Of a stretch of DNA of 64,000 bases, positions 18,879 to 27,634 are shown in pieces. The notes beneath the pieces were generated by a model. It searched no databases, had not been told where the DNA came from, and worked only from the letters and a program-made list of their open reading frames with translations. The translations under genes were made by a program, and so were the position numbers. The stretch is from Caballeronia sordidicola (GTDB lineage: Bacteria; Pseudomonadota; Gammaproteobacteria; Burkholderiales; Burkholderiaceae): contig NZ_MTHB01000076.1 in assembly GCF_002220365.1 (NCBI RefSeq), positions 1 through 64,000 on the forward strand, in the 5' to 3' direction. The first letter of the stretch is position 1; each line of letters opens with the position of its first letter.

Positions 18879-19003
18879 ATTCCGGCCACCACTTTGCACG
18901 CCGGCGCGTTCGCTTCACCCGCAAACATTTCCTTTGCGCGCGAGCCCGCTGTCGCGTTCGCGTCAGCCCGCCCTCGCGCGCCCCGTCATCCGTAGCGCGG
19001 CCC

Positions 19004-19558
19004 ATGTCTCGCAGCTCGTCAATCGTGGCGCCGCAGTCGTTGCTCACTACCATCCTCGCCTCGCTCGCGTTGAATCTATGTTTTGCTTTCGCGAGCGGAT
19101 TGATTGCTGTGCGAACGGTGCCGAAGGTCGGTGCGTGGAAGCTGACCGCACTGGGCTACGCGTTCCAATTGGCGGCGTTGATCGGGCTCGCGGTGGCCGG
19201 CCGTCCCGCGGGCGGCGCGCAGGTCGCACTTGCGAACGGGTTTCTCGCGGTTTTCCTCCGTGGGCAACGCTTCGGTCCGGGTTCGCACAGCATGACGTTT
19301 GCATCGCTCAGTTATCCGACGTCGTTGCGTGGTGTCGGCGTGGGTTTCAATCAGACGCTGATGCGCGCGAGTTCTACCGTTTCGCTGATTTTGTTCCCCG
19401 TACTCTCGGCCGCGCTTGGCACCAAGGTCTTCTGGCTCATCGCGGTCGCGCCGCTTGCAGGGCTGATCGCGCAGCTGGCCATTCGGTGGGAACCGTCGGG
19501 TTATGTCGTCGATGCCGAGGATTTCGATACGGATTCCGTCACCGTCAAACAAGCTTGA
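19004..19558 (+). pseudogene. Truncated MFS transporter (C-terminal part only)
   Basis: 184 residues with four or more hydrophobic segments and a C-terminus typical of sugar-porter-like MFS proteins: MTFASLSYPTSLRGVGVGFNQTLMR, then STVSLILFPVLSAALGTKVFW, ending RWEPSGYVVDAEDFD. A full-length protein would have about 450 residues and 12 helices; the N-terminal half is missing and the upstream DNA is a tandem repeat and a hairpin. There is no good ribosome site at the first ATG. A deletion remnant is the simplest reading. Confidence 0.65.
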
Positions 19559-19689
19559 TCCGTTAAGCTGGCCGGCTATTTTTGCATGGCCACAAGCGGG
19601 CAGCGCTAAACGCCGGTACGATTGCCTCATGGCGAATTCCAACCGCAGCGGATTTGATCGCTGCATTACTCCATGTCCATGAGGAAAAA

Positions 19690-20016
19690 ATGATCGTTGA
19701 AATGCGTATTTATCACTGCGCGCCGGGTCGTCTGCCCGCATTGAACGACCGGTTCGCGAACATTACGCTCGGCTTTTTCAAGAAATACGGAATCGAACCC
19801 ATCGGGTTTTGGACCACGCTGGCCGGTCCGAGCAACCACGCGCTGACCTACTTGCTGAAATGGGAAAGCCTGGCTGAGCGCGAAACCAAGTGGAACGCGT
19901 TCCAGGCCGACGCCGAGTGGATCGCGAAGCGTGCCGAAACCGAGGCGAAGCAGCCTATCGTCGAGCGGATTGAAAATCACTTTCTGTCGCCGACGGCTTA
20001 TTCCGCTTTGCGTTGA
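19690..20016 (+). CDS. NIPSNAP family protein
   Basis: A 108-residue ferredoxin-like-fold protein. MIVEMRIYHCAPGRLPALNDRF and the following FFKKYGIEPIGFWTT and LTYLLKWESLAERETKWNAFQADAEW match the NIPSNAP domain pattern. Function in bacteria is unknown. GAGGA precedes the ATG at 19690. A terminator-like hairpin follows at 20065, so it is probably monocistronic. Confidence 0.85.
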   Translation: MIVEMRIYHCAPGRLPALNDRFANITLGFFKKYGIEPIGFWTTLAGPSNHALTYLLKWESLAERETKWNAFQADAEWIAKRAETEAKQPIVERIENHFLSPTAYSALR

Positions 20017-20064
20017 TCGTTTGAAACGGTTTTAAGCATGAGTTGTCGCAATGATGAAGCGATA

Positions 20065-20099
20065 CGCCCGGTCATCGGATTCGATACCCGGGCGTTTTT
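20065..20099 (+). terminator. Probable terminator of the NIPSNAP gene
   Basis: CGCCCGG (20065-20071) pairs with CCGGGCG (20088-20094), with an inner ATCG/CGAT helix, followed by TTTTT. Confidence 0.75.
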
Positions 20100-20141
20100 A
20101 TTGGCTCACTGCGGCGAGCCAGGGTGCCAGATGCGGCGATG

Positions 20142-20537
20142 TCATTTGGCGTTGGCCGAGCACGCGCTATCCGCCTTCGAAGTAACACGCGAGATCCGGC
20201 GTCGCGGCGGTGCGGGCTGCGCAATTTCCGGCAGGCACCCGTGCGTTTGAAAGTAGTCGACCAGTTCGGCTGCAGCCTGATAATTGCGCTGATTGAACCA
20301 GCCTTTCAACGCGTCCAGGAACGCGTCGACGGCTTTATCACCGTGATCTTTCGTGACTTCAGCAATGGCTTCGGCGAGGGCGTTGTTACGCCGTGATGCG
20401 GACAACGTGCTTGCAATATGCGAAGCGTTCCTTGACACGGTCATCGCTTGTACGAACGACAACTGAACGTCGAATTTGGCGCTGAGGTTAGCTGGCCGAC
20501 TTGTTTTGTGCGTCCGACTTTGTTGACTGTTTCTCAT
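20142..20537 (-). CDS. Hypothetical protein
   Basis: 131 residues. The central part (NNALAEAIAEVTKDHGDKAVDAFLDALKGWFNQRNYQAAAELVDYFQTHG) is predicted helical and looks like real protein; both ends are basic and low in structure. The true start may be the Met near residue 32 (MTVSRNASH). No family recognised. It is convergent with the NIPSNAP gene. Confidence 0.45.
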   Translation of the reverse strand: MRNSQQSRTHKTSRPANLSAKFDVQLSFVQAMTVSRNASHIASTLSASRRNNALAEAIAEVTKDHGDKAVDAFLDALKGWFNQRNYQAAAELVDYFQTHGCLPEIAQPAPPRRRISRVTSKADSACSANAK

Positions 20538-21061
20538 GTGTGTGACCCCGATTTCAGTAGAACAGTCGGCGATGAAAACGATCCGCGGCTGTCTGGTAAT
20601 TTTTATATGTGTTGGAAGCAGTGTGCCCAGACGGATAGTTTGCTAGCGCGTTGCGCCGACTGGACACGTTATGGATGCCGCTTCATATAGCGATGCGGTC
20701 AGCCATCAATTCATACGCAGCGGGGGCGGATTTGGATGCGTGCGGTACAGCAAATTTCTCTTTGCGCGCTGATAATTTTCAGCTGCCGGTTTCGTCGAAA
20801 AGAGAAATCGTTTTGGCATGGGCGCGCAAACGTTTGGCGCGGTGGGCGCACGGACTGAGGGTACAGATATCATGGCAGATGAAAAGTCGCTAAGTACGCA
20901 AGGAGCGCCGACGAATGCTGGAGTCGGATGGTAAGTTTGCCATGTCCTCGCGAGTGAAAATCATGCTGATTGATTTGGATAACTATGTATAAAGACGCGG
21001 ATTGATCAGGTGGCACACCGTTCAATCTGTATGAAGCGAACAATCGATCGCGTCCATCTCC
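20538..21061. other. Gene-poor stretch
   Basis: About 520 bases, less GC-rich than the flanks, with no convincing gene on either strand. Two very short frames (starting at 20872 and 20915, 20 and 25 codons) have plausible ribosome sites but nothing else to support them. Confidence 0.5.
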
Positions 21062-21403
21062 TTAGCCTAGCGGTATCAACAAAATCGCGAGCACTTCGCC
21101 CACCGTAGCGATCGCAACGGCAGATTCGACCGGGTTCGTGTTGAGGAACGTCCACAGGCCGATATCGTCTCTGAACTGATTCCACGTTCCAAAAAAACCC
21201 AGCGACAGGATCAGCCCAAAGAGCAGGCTGAACGCGATTGCCGCAGACAGCCACTTGTTGTGATCGACACTGGCCGGTGAAAACGCGAACGCACTCAGGC
21301 AGAGCAATTGCACGGCGAGAACCACCAGTGTTCCTGGATGGTATTGGACACCTTTGTACGTGAACGAACGCGACATGCGTGAGCGTTCATATCTGTTCCC
21401 CAT
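21062..21403 (-). CDS. Small integral membrane protein, unknown function
   Basis: 113 residues with three hydrophobic helices (about 27-46, 53-76 and 94-113) and a basic N-terminus (MGNRYERSRMSRSF). AAGGAGG lies seven bases before the ATG at 21403. It is 43 bases downstream of livF on the same strand, so it may be the last gene of the liv operon, but its sequence gives no transport-specific clue. Confidence 0.65.
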   Translation of the reverse strand: MGNRYERSRMSRSFTYKGVQYHPGTLVVLAVQLLCLSAFAFSPASVDHNKWLSAAIAFSLLFGLILSLGFFGTWNQFRDDIGLWTFLNTNPVESAVAIATVGEVLAILLIPLG

Positions 21404-21446
21404 GGCTCGCCCTCCTTGAATCGTGGACTTCCGGCCCATTCACGGA

Positions 21447-22178
21447 TCACTTTGTCGTTGCTGCGCTGCCGCCGAGATACGCGGCGCGGACCCGGCTGTC
21501 CTGCGCCAGATCCCGGGCTGCGCCGGCGAGCGCGATGCGGCCGCTTTCCAGCACGTAGGCCCGATGAGCGATGCGCAGCGCCTGACGTGCATTCTGTTCG
21601 ACGAGGAGGATCGATGTGCCTTCGTTGCAGATGTCGGCAATCATGCGGAAAATCACGCGAACCAGTTTCGGCGCCAGTCCCATGGACGGTTCGTCCAGTA
21701 CGATTATGCGCGGCCGCAGCATCAGGGCGCGTGCAATCGCGAGCATCTGCTGTTCGCCACCGCTGAGCGTCCCCGCCAACTGACTGCGTCGTTCACCAAG
21801 CCGCGGAAAAGTCTGATAGACGCGGTCCATCCGCTGCGCCATCACGGCGGCGTCGCGCCGGATCAGATAGCCGCCGAGTTGCAGATTTTCCTCGACCGTC
21901 AGCGCGCCGAACATGCGTCGGCCTTCCGGTACGTGACCGAGCCCCAGCGCCACGATCTGATGAGCCCGCAGTGCATTCAGCGGCTGCCCGGCCATCACGA
22001 TCTCTCCCGCTCGTGGGCGAATCAGGCCGGAAACGGCCCGTAGCGTGGTGGTTTTTCCAGCCCCGTTGCTGCCGAGCAATGCAACGATCTCGCCTTCTCC
22101 CACGTCGAGGGATATGCCATGCAAAACCTCTACGTTCCCATAGCTCACATGCAGATCGCGGATTTCTAGGAGTCCCAT
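21447..22178 (-). CDS. livF: Branched-chain-amino-acid-type ABC transporter ATPase (LivF)
   Basis: A 243-residue ABC ATPase with Walker A GSNGAGKTT (36-44), signature LSGGEQQ, Walker B IIVLDEPSMGL and switch His in the LLVEQN region (here Q-N as usual in LivF). The sequence MGLLEIRDLHVSYGNVEVLHGISLDV is typical LivF. It pairs with the LivG domain of the upstream fusion and starts 13 bases inside the end of that gene, so translation is coupled. Confidence 0.93.
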   Translation of the reverse strand: MGLLEIRDLHVSYGNVEVLHGISLDVGEGEIVALLGSNGAGKTTTLRAVSGLIRPRAGEIVMAGQPLNALRAHQIVALGLGHVPEGRRMFGALTVEENLQLGGYLIRRDAAVMAQRMDRVYQTFPRLGERRSQLAGTLSGGEQQMLAIARALMLRPRIIVLDEPSMGLAPKLVRVIFRMIADICNEGTSILLVEQNARQALRIAHRAYVLESGRIALAGAARDLAQDSRVRAAYLGGSAATTK

Positions 22179-23974
22179 AGCGATGCCTCCCCGGCAGCAT
22201 CGTCGGCGGCCTCATCTTTTCCGTCCGTACCGAGATAGGCGTCGATCACACGCGGGTTGGCCTGGATCTCGGACGGCAGTCCCTCGGCAATGATGACGCC
22301 ATGGTCCATGACGATAATCCGATCCGACACGCCCATCACCAGCATCATGTCGTGTTCGATCAGCAGCACCGTTACGCCGAGATCCCGGATACGCCGGATC
22401 AGCTCCATCAGCGCGTGCTTCTCGGTCGGGTTCATCCCCGCCGCCGGCTCGTCCAACAGCAGCAGGCGCGGGTTGCTGGCGAGGGCACGGGCAATCTCCA
22501 GCCGGCGTTGATCGCCATAGGGCAGGTCGGCCGCGCGAACGCCTGCACGTGCGCCCAGGCCGACGAAGCCCAGCCAGCTCATGCCTTCTGCCGCATGATC
22601 CGCTGCCTCGGTACGCGCGGAGGGCCACGCGAGCAGCTCGGCCCAGAGCCACGTCCGAAGCCGATGATCCATGCCGATCAGCACATTCTCGATGGCCGTC
22701 ATGTTGGCAAACAGGCGGATGCCCTGGAAGGTGCGCGCGATGCCGCGATGGACAATGCGATGCGGCGCTCCGCCGACCAGTGAGGCGCCCCGCCAGAGAA
22801 CCTGACCGCCGGTCGTGCGGATCACGCCGGTGAGGCAGTTGAACACCGTTGTCTTGCCGGCGCCATTCGGGCCGATCAGGCTGACAATTTCACCACTTCG
22901 CACGGTGAAACTGACACCACCGACTGCCTGTACGCCGCCGAAGCGGCGTTGCATGTTGCTGACATCGAGCAGGATTTCATCGGTGACAGTCTCCCGGGGC
23001 AACGGTGTTGTCGCGCCGCCGGCCTCCTTGTGCGGGAGCGCCACGCGGCGCAGCGGTGCCGGCCACAGCCCTTGAGGCCGGAGCAGCATCAGGATCACGA
23101 GGCCGATCGCAAAGGCGAAGATGCGCCAAAGGTTGAGGAAACGCAGCATTTCGGGCAGGCCGGCAACGATGACCGCACCCAGGATCACGCCAGGAATGCT
23201 GCCCCGGCCGCCGAGCACGACAACGATCAGGATCGTGACGGACTGCAGATAGGTGAAGCCGGTCGGGTCGATGGTCCCGAAGCGCGCGGCGAACAAGCTA
23301 CCGCCGAAGCCGCCGATCAATGCGCCCATGACGTAGGCGAGCAGCTTGACGCGCAGTGTCGGCACGCCAACGGCTTCGGCCGCGTCCTCGTCCTCACGGA
23401 TGCTGGTCCAGGCGCGGCCGAGGCGCGACTGGCCAAGCCGGATCGCGAACACGAGCACGAGCACGAAGAACGCAATGCCCAGTTCGTAGACCGCACGCGG
23501 CGAGCTGATCTCGTAACCGAACAGGCTTGGGCTATCGATGCCGTAGATGCCGTTCGGGCCGCCGGTGATACGCAGGTTGGTGGCAACGATGCGCGTGATC
23601 TCACCGAACCCTAGCGTCACGATCGCCAGATAGTCGCTTCGCAGGCGCAGGGTCGGGTAGCCGATGACAATGCCCGAGGCACCGGCAAACGCCAGGCTAA
23701 AAGGCAGCGTTTCCCAGAACGAGAAGTGGAGCAGCGTTTCCAGCAACGCCGTTGTGTAGGCGCCGATGGCAAAGAATGCTGCATAACCCAGATCCAGCAG
23801 CCCTGCATAACCTACTACGATGTTCAGCCCGAGACCCAGGATTGAATAGGTCGCGATGGTCAGGCCGACATCGACGATATAGTTGCTGGCGACGGCCGGC
23901 AGCGCCACAGCAGCGGCAAGCAGCGCGAGGCCGGCAGGGCGTGACCAACGCGATGACGCCTGCAGTGCGCTCAT
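22166..23974 (-). CDS. LivM-LivG fusion: permease fused to ABC ATPase
   Basis: One 602-residue frame. Residues 1-305 are a LivM permease with about eight to ten membrane segments and the motif IVVGYAGLLDLGYAAFFAIGAY; residues 306-332 are a charged linker; residues 333-602 are a LivG ATPase with Walker A GPNGAGKTT (368-376), signature PYGDQRR, Walker B LLLLDEPAAGMNP and switch His in LLIEHDM. Separate livM and livG are the rule in Burkholderia; no stop or frameshift lies at the junction. The start at 23974 is two bases before the end of livH. Import of an amino acid or related compound is expected. Confidence 0.92.
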   Translation of the reverse strand: MSALQASSRWSRPAGLALLAAAVALPAVASNYIVDVGLTIATYSILGLGLNIVVGYAGLLDLGYAAFFAIGAYTTALLETLLHFSFWETLPFSLAFAGASGIVIGYPTLRLRSDYLAIVTLGFGEITRIVATNLRITGGPNGIYGIDSPSLFGYEISSPRAVYELGIAFFVLVLVFAIRLGQSRLGRAWTSIREDEDAAEAVGVPTLRVKLLAYVMGALIGGFGGSLFAARFGTIDPTGFTYLQSVTILIVVVLGGRGSIPGVILGAVIVAGLPEMLRFLNLWRIFAFAIGLVILMLLRPQGLWPAPLRRVALPHKEAGGATTPLPRETVTDEILLDVSNMQRRFGGVQAVGGVSFTVRSGEIVSLIGPNGAGKTTVFNCLTGVIRTTGGQVLWRGASLVGGAPHRIVHRGIARTFQGIRLFANMTAIENVLIGMDHRLRTWLWAELLAWPSARTEAADHAAEGMSWLGFVGLGARAGVRAADLPYGDQRRLEIARALASNPRLLLLDEPAAGMNPTEKHALMELIRRIRDLGVTVLLIEHDMMLVMGVSDRIIVMDHGVIIAEGLPSEIQANPRVIDAYLGTDGKDEAADDAAGEASLWDS

Positions 23975-23976
23975 GG

Positions 23977-24876
23977 CTACATTCTCTCGACGACGCGTTC
24001 GCCGAACAATCCGGTCGGTTTGATCACGAGCACGGCGATCAGTACGCCGAACACGAACACATCGGTCCACCGTGACGAGACATAGCCGGCGCCGAAGGCC
24101 TCTAGCAGGCCGATCAGGATGCCGCCGGCCATCGCACCCGGAATGTTGCCGATGCCGCCGAGAACCGCAGCGGTGAAGGCGCGCAGCCCAAGCACGAAAC
24201 CCATGAAGAAATTGATCTGCGTGTAGTAAAGCCCTTCCATGACGCCTGCGACGGCAGCCAGCGCCGAGCCCAGGAAGAAGGTCAGCTGGATCAGCCGCTC
24301 GACATCGATGCCCATCAGACGCGCCGCGTCCTGGTCGATCGCCAGCGCGCGCATCGCGGTGCCGACGAACGTACGGTAAACGAAGAAATACAACGCGATC
24401 ATCAACGCGAAGCTGGCCACGATAATGCCGATCTGTGCGAACGTGATCTGCACGCCGTCGACATCGAATCCTGCGTGGCTGAGCACGTGGGGGTAAGTGT
24501 TGAAACCGGCGCCGTAGAGCAGCAGTACGCCGTTTTCAAGCGCCAGGGAGACGCCGAGTGCCGTGATCAGAATCGACAGGCGCGGTGCGCGCAACAGTGG
24601 CTGGTACGCAACTCGCTCGATCGCGAGGCCAAGTGCCCCTGTGACCGCCATCGAAGCCACGAGGGTAATCATCAGCGCCAAAGCGAGCGGCACGTGCGCT
24701 GCAGCAAGCGCCGTCAAACCGGTCCAGCCGATGAACGCACCGACCATGAACAAGTCGCCGTGAGCGAAGTTGATCAGCCGGATAATCCCGTAGACCATCG
24801 TGTAGCCGAGGGCGACGAGGGCATAGAACGAGCCGATCGTCAGCCCTTCGATCACGAACTGGAAGAAGGTGCTCAT
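23977..24876 (-). CDS. livH: Branched-chain-amino-acid-type ABC transporter permease (LivH)
   Basis: A 299-residue inner-membrane permease with about eight hydrophobic segments and the LivH signatures GSFYALVALGYTMVYGIIRLINFAHGDLFMVGAF and FLGSALAAVAGVMEGLYYTQINFFMGF, including the EAA-like loop LRAFTAAVLGGIGNIPGAMAGG. It forms the permease pair with the LivM half of the fusion. Two-base spacing to the fusion gene and 38 bases to the binding protein support a single operon. Confidence 0.93.
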   Translation of the reverse strand: MSTFFQFVIEGLTIGSFYALVALGYTMVYGIIRLINFAHGDLFMVGAFIGWTGLTALAAAHVPLALALMITLVASMAVTGALGLAIERVAYQPLLRAPRLSILITALGVSLALENGVLLLYGAGFNTYPHVLSHAGFDVDGVQITFAQIGIIVASFALMIALYFFVYRTFVGTAMRALAIDQDAARLMGIDVERLIQLTFFLGSALAAVAGVMEGLYYTQINFFMGFVLGLRAFTAAVLGGIGNIPGAMAGGILIGLLEAFGAGYVSSRWTDVFVFGVLIAVLVIKPTGLFGERVVERM

Positions 24877-24914
24877 GGCCTAATCATGGCTTAAGCGCGG
24901 TGGGCGGCGCGCGG

Positions 24915-26114
24915 CTACTTCATCGTCATCCAGTGTCCGCTTGCGTCCTGCCTCTGGTACGGCGCGAAATTGCCATCTCGAACGATGATGGTGATGTACA
25001 CCGCCACGCTGCGGTCACCCTTCGGGTTGAAGCCGATCGTCCCGGTCGCGCCCGCGTAGTTCGAGATCTTGTGCAGGGCAGCCGTGATCGCGGCGGGCGT
25101 CGCCGATTTTGCGTCCGCAATCGCTTTCGCCGTGATCCCGACGGCATCGTATTCGTAGACTGAATACGGGCCCGGGCCTTGCCCGTAAGCCTTCATATAG
25201 TCGTCGACATAGCCATGCGCGGCGCTCAGGAACTGCGCCAGCGGCGCCGTGGTGATGATCATGTCGTTGGCCGCCGGGCCGGCTGTTTTCATCAGCGTGG
25301 GGTCATTGGTGGCGTCCCCGCCCATCAAGGTCATCTTCAGACCGAGTTGGCGCGCTTCCTTCACTATCAAGCCCGCTTCGGAGAAATAGCCGGTGTAGTA
25401 GATCACGTCCGGCTTGAGTGCGGCGACACGGGTCAGCGTTGGCGAGTAGTCCATCTGAGCGGGCGTGATCGCGTCGTCATAGACGACATCGACACCGTCT
25501 TTTTTCAGCGCTTCCACGGTGTTGTCCGCCAGGCCTTTGGAATAGGTCGTGTTGTCGTTGATCACGGCTGCCCGCTTTGCATGTAGTGAGTTCTTGATGA
25601 AACTGGCTGCAAACGGACCCTGCTCGTCGTCACGGCCGATCGTGCGGAACACGTTGTCGTAGCCCATTTCGGTGAGTTTGGGATTGGTCGATGCGTCCAG
25701 TACGTAGGGGATCCCGGCGCGATGAAATGTCGTCAGTTCCGGTAGCGCCGCGCTGGAGCAATAACCGCCGGCCACCGCGACAACCCCTGCATCGACCAGT
25801 TTCTGTGCTGCCTGCACCGCTGTTTGCGCATCGCAGGCATCGTCCTCGGGCACTATTTCGATCTGCTTGCCGAGAACGCCGCCAGCTGAATTTATTTTGG
25901 CGGCTGCAAGCTTGGCGCCATTGACGATGTCAGTTCCGGCGTTGGCACTGCTGCCCGACAGCGGCACAGGCACGCCGATCTTGATCGTGTCGCCCTGGCC
26001 CTGCACCAAACTGGGGGCCATGCCGGCGAGCACGGCCAGCGCGGAGAGTGCCGCTAGTGTCGTTTTCCGCAGGACGCGATCAGCGCCGGACGTGTCATTG
26101 TTCTGAGCAATCAT
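24915..26114 (-). CDS. Periplasmic substrate-binding protein of the Liv-type importer
   Basis: A 399-residue binding protein of the Leu/Ile/Val family: cleavable signal (RKTTLAALSALAVLAGMAPSLVQGQG, about 16-41), then IKIGVPVPLSGSSANAGTDIVNGAKLA and the conserved EDDACDAQTAVQAAQKLV. A segment KRAAVINDNTTYSKGLADN and the hinge region follow. It delivers ligand to the LivH/LivM pair; specificity cannot be read, but divergent amine-oxidising genes suggest an unusual amino acid rather than leucine. First gene of the operon, so likely the most expressed. Confidence 0.92.
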   Translation of the reverse strand: MIAQNNDTSGADRVLRKTTLAALSALAVLAGMAPSLVQGQGDTIKIGVPVPLSGSSANAGTDIVNGAKLAAAKINSAGGVLGKQIEIVPEDDACDAQTAVQAAQKLVDAGVVAVAGGYCSSAALPELTTFHRAGIPYVLDASTNPKLTEMGYDNVFRTIGRDDEQGPFAASFIKNSLHAKRAAVINDNTTYSKGLADNTVEALKKDGVDVVYDDAITPAQMDYSPTLTRVAALKPDVIYYTGYFSEAGLIVKEARQLGLKMTLMGGDATNDPTLMKTAGPAANDMIITTAPLAQFLSAAHGYVDDYMKAYGQGPGPYSVYEYDAVGITAKAIADAKSATPAAITAALHKISNYAGATGTIGFNPKGDRSVAVYITIIVRDGNFAPYQRQDASGHWMTMK

Positions 26115-26259
26115 GTTAGTGACTCCTTATTGTGAAAGGGATCGGGTGATCCGCCACACGGGTTGGCCGGTGGCGTCAGAAAACAAATGAAGACTTACGT
26201 TCGCATCCACGTCAGAGCCGGCCGGATTAGTCGCCTGACTACGGTGTTTATCGCCGCGT

Positions 26260-26286
26260 TATCATGAAAGCACTCCTTTCATGATA
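26260..26286. promoter_or_regulatory. Strong palindromic operator between liv operon and dehydrogenase genes
   Basis: TATCATGAAAG-N5-CTTTCATGATA, an exact 11-bp inverted repeat, in the 275-bp divergent intergenic region. Its size and symmetry fit a dimeric regulator such as GntR, LysR or TetR type. No obvious cognate regulator gene adjoins it. It is about 15 bases upstream of the promoter called for the dehydrogenase gene. Confidence 0.75.
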
Positions 26287-26301
26287 GGTCTAGCCGCACA
26301 T

Positions 26302-26330
26302 TTGGGCCGTATAGGGTATCTGCGTATAAA
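26302..26330 (+). promoter_or_regulatory. Putative promoter of the DadA-like gene
   Basis: TTGGGC, 17-bp spacer, TATAAA (26325-26330). The -10 is good and the -35 weak, as expected for an activated promoter next to an upstream operator. Confidence 0.5.
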
Positions 26331-26389
26331 CGGCCATGCAAAAGTGTCGCGAACATCGTATGTTTGAAAGATAGGCAGAGGAGTTACGC

Positions 26390-27634
26390 ATGAAAAGCGT
26401 TGTGCTCGGGGGAGGAATCGCAGGCGTCACGGCCGCCTATTACCTCGCGAAGGAGGGCCGCGAGGTGACGGTGATCGATCGTCAGCCAGGCGTCGCGCTT
26501 GAGACCAGCTTTGCCAACGCCGGTCTGGTTGCACCAGGACATTCGTATACGTGGGCGTCTCCGCGCGCGCCGAAAATCCTGATGAAATCACTCTTCGTCG
26601 ACGGGCAGGCGCTGCGACTCAAGCTCAACGCAGACCCTCGCATGTGGATCTGGTGCTTCCAGTTCCTGCAAAACTGCACGGCGCAGCGCTCGCGTCAGAA
26701 CACCACGCGCAAGGTCAGGCTTTGCCGCTACGCACAGAGTCAATTGCAGCAGCTCACCGCGGCCGAACACCTGGAATACGACGGCATCAGCCGCGGCCTG
26801 TTGTATCTCTATCGCGACGAAGCTGCGTTCGCGCGAGGCACGCAAACCATGTCGATCCTCGCGGACAACGGTTTGCCGCTCGAAACGCTCGATGCGGCGC
26901 AGGTGGTCGCGCGGGAGCCGGCGCTTGGGCCTGCGCGTGACAAGATCACCGGCGCGATTTATTGCCCGACTGACGAAAGCGGCGATGCGCACTTGTTCAC
27001 CCGCGCCCTGAAGGCGGTGTGCGAATCCCTTGGCGTCCGTTTCGAATTTAACGCTCCGATCAGCGCGATCGAGGCGTCCGGCGACCAGGTGACCGGAGTG
27101 CGTACTCCGGCGGGACTCGTGCACGGCGACGAGTTCGTCCTCGCGCTCGGCTCGTGGTCGCCCATCGTGGCGCGTTCATTGGGCTATCGGCTACCGGTGT
27201 ACCCGGTAAAGGGTTATTCCGCCACGTTTCCTATTGGGCCGAATCATCGTCCGCCGACGCTCGGCGGTGTCGATGAAAACAATCTCGTGGCATGGGCGCG
27301 TTTTGGCCAACGGCTGCGCTTTACCGCGACTGCCGAGTTCGCTGGTTATGACACTCGCCACACGCCCGCTGACTTCAGGCAGATGTTGCAGGCCGCACGC
27401 GACTTGTTCCCGAATGGTGCCGACTATGACAGTCCGTCGTACTGGGCAGGTCTTCGTCCGATGACGCCCGAGGGGACGCCGTTGATTGGCCGCACGCGTC
27501 ACAGGAATTTGTATTTGAACACCGGCCACGGACACATGGGATGGACGATGTCGTGTGGCACTGCGAAGCTGCTGGTGGACATCATGGCCGGTCGCCAGCC
27601 TGAACTCGACATGACAGGGATGACACCGAAATGA
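26390..27634 (+). CDS. FAD-dependent D-amino-acid dehydrogenase (DadA-like)
   Basis: A 414-residue DAO-family flavoprotein. VVLGGGIAGVTAAYYLAKEGREVTVIDRQ (4-32) is the FAD motif; SFANAGLVAPGHSYTWASPRAP is characteristic of DadA-type D-amino-acid dehydrogenases, and the C-terminus GLRPMTPEGTPLIGRTRHRNLYLNTGHGHMGWTM is the second FAD-binding signature. It would oxidise a D-amino acid or related amine to an imine, passing electrons to the quinone pool. Its stop overlaps the next start by four bases (ATGA). Placed head to head with the Liv-type importer. Confidence 0.88.
   Translation: MKSVVLGGGIAGVTAAYYLAKEGREVTVIDRQPGVALETSFANAGLVAPGHSYTWASPRAPKILMKSLFVDGQALRLKLNADPRMWIWCFQFLQNCTAQRSRQNTTRKVRLCRYAQSQLQQLTAAEHLEYDGISRGLLYLYRDEAAFARGTQTMSILADNGLPLETLDAAQVVAREPALGPARDKITGAIYCPTDESGDAHLFTRALKAVCESLGVRFEFNAPISAIEASGDQVTGVRTPAGLVHGDEFVLALGSWSPIVARSLGYRLPVYPVKGYSATFPIGPNHRPPTLGGVDENNLVAWARFGQRLRFTATAEFAGYDTRHTPADFRQMLQAARDLFPNGADYDSPSYWAGLRPMTPEGTPLIGRTRHRNLYLNTGHGHMGWTMSCGTAKLLVDIMAGRQPELDMTGMTPK

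Noticed and set aside
18596-18928. Reverse-strand frame with ITPAITSA repeats
   Set aside because: It is only the reverse reading of the 12-bp array and the adjoining hairpin; no protein-like sequence on either side.
20872-20992. Two tiny frames (20 and 25 codons) in the gene-poor stretch
   Set aside because: Ribosome sites are plausible, but length, lack of pattern and mutual overlap make them indistinguishable from chance.
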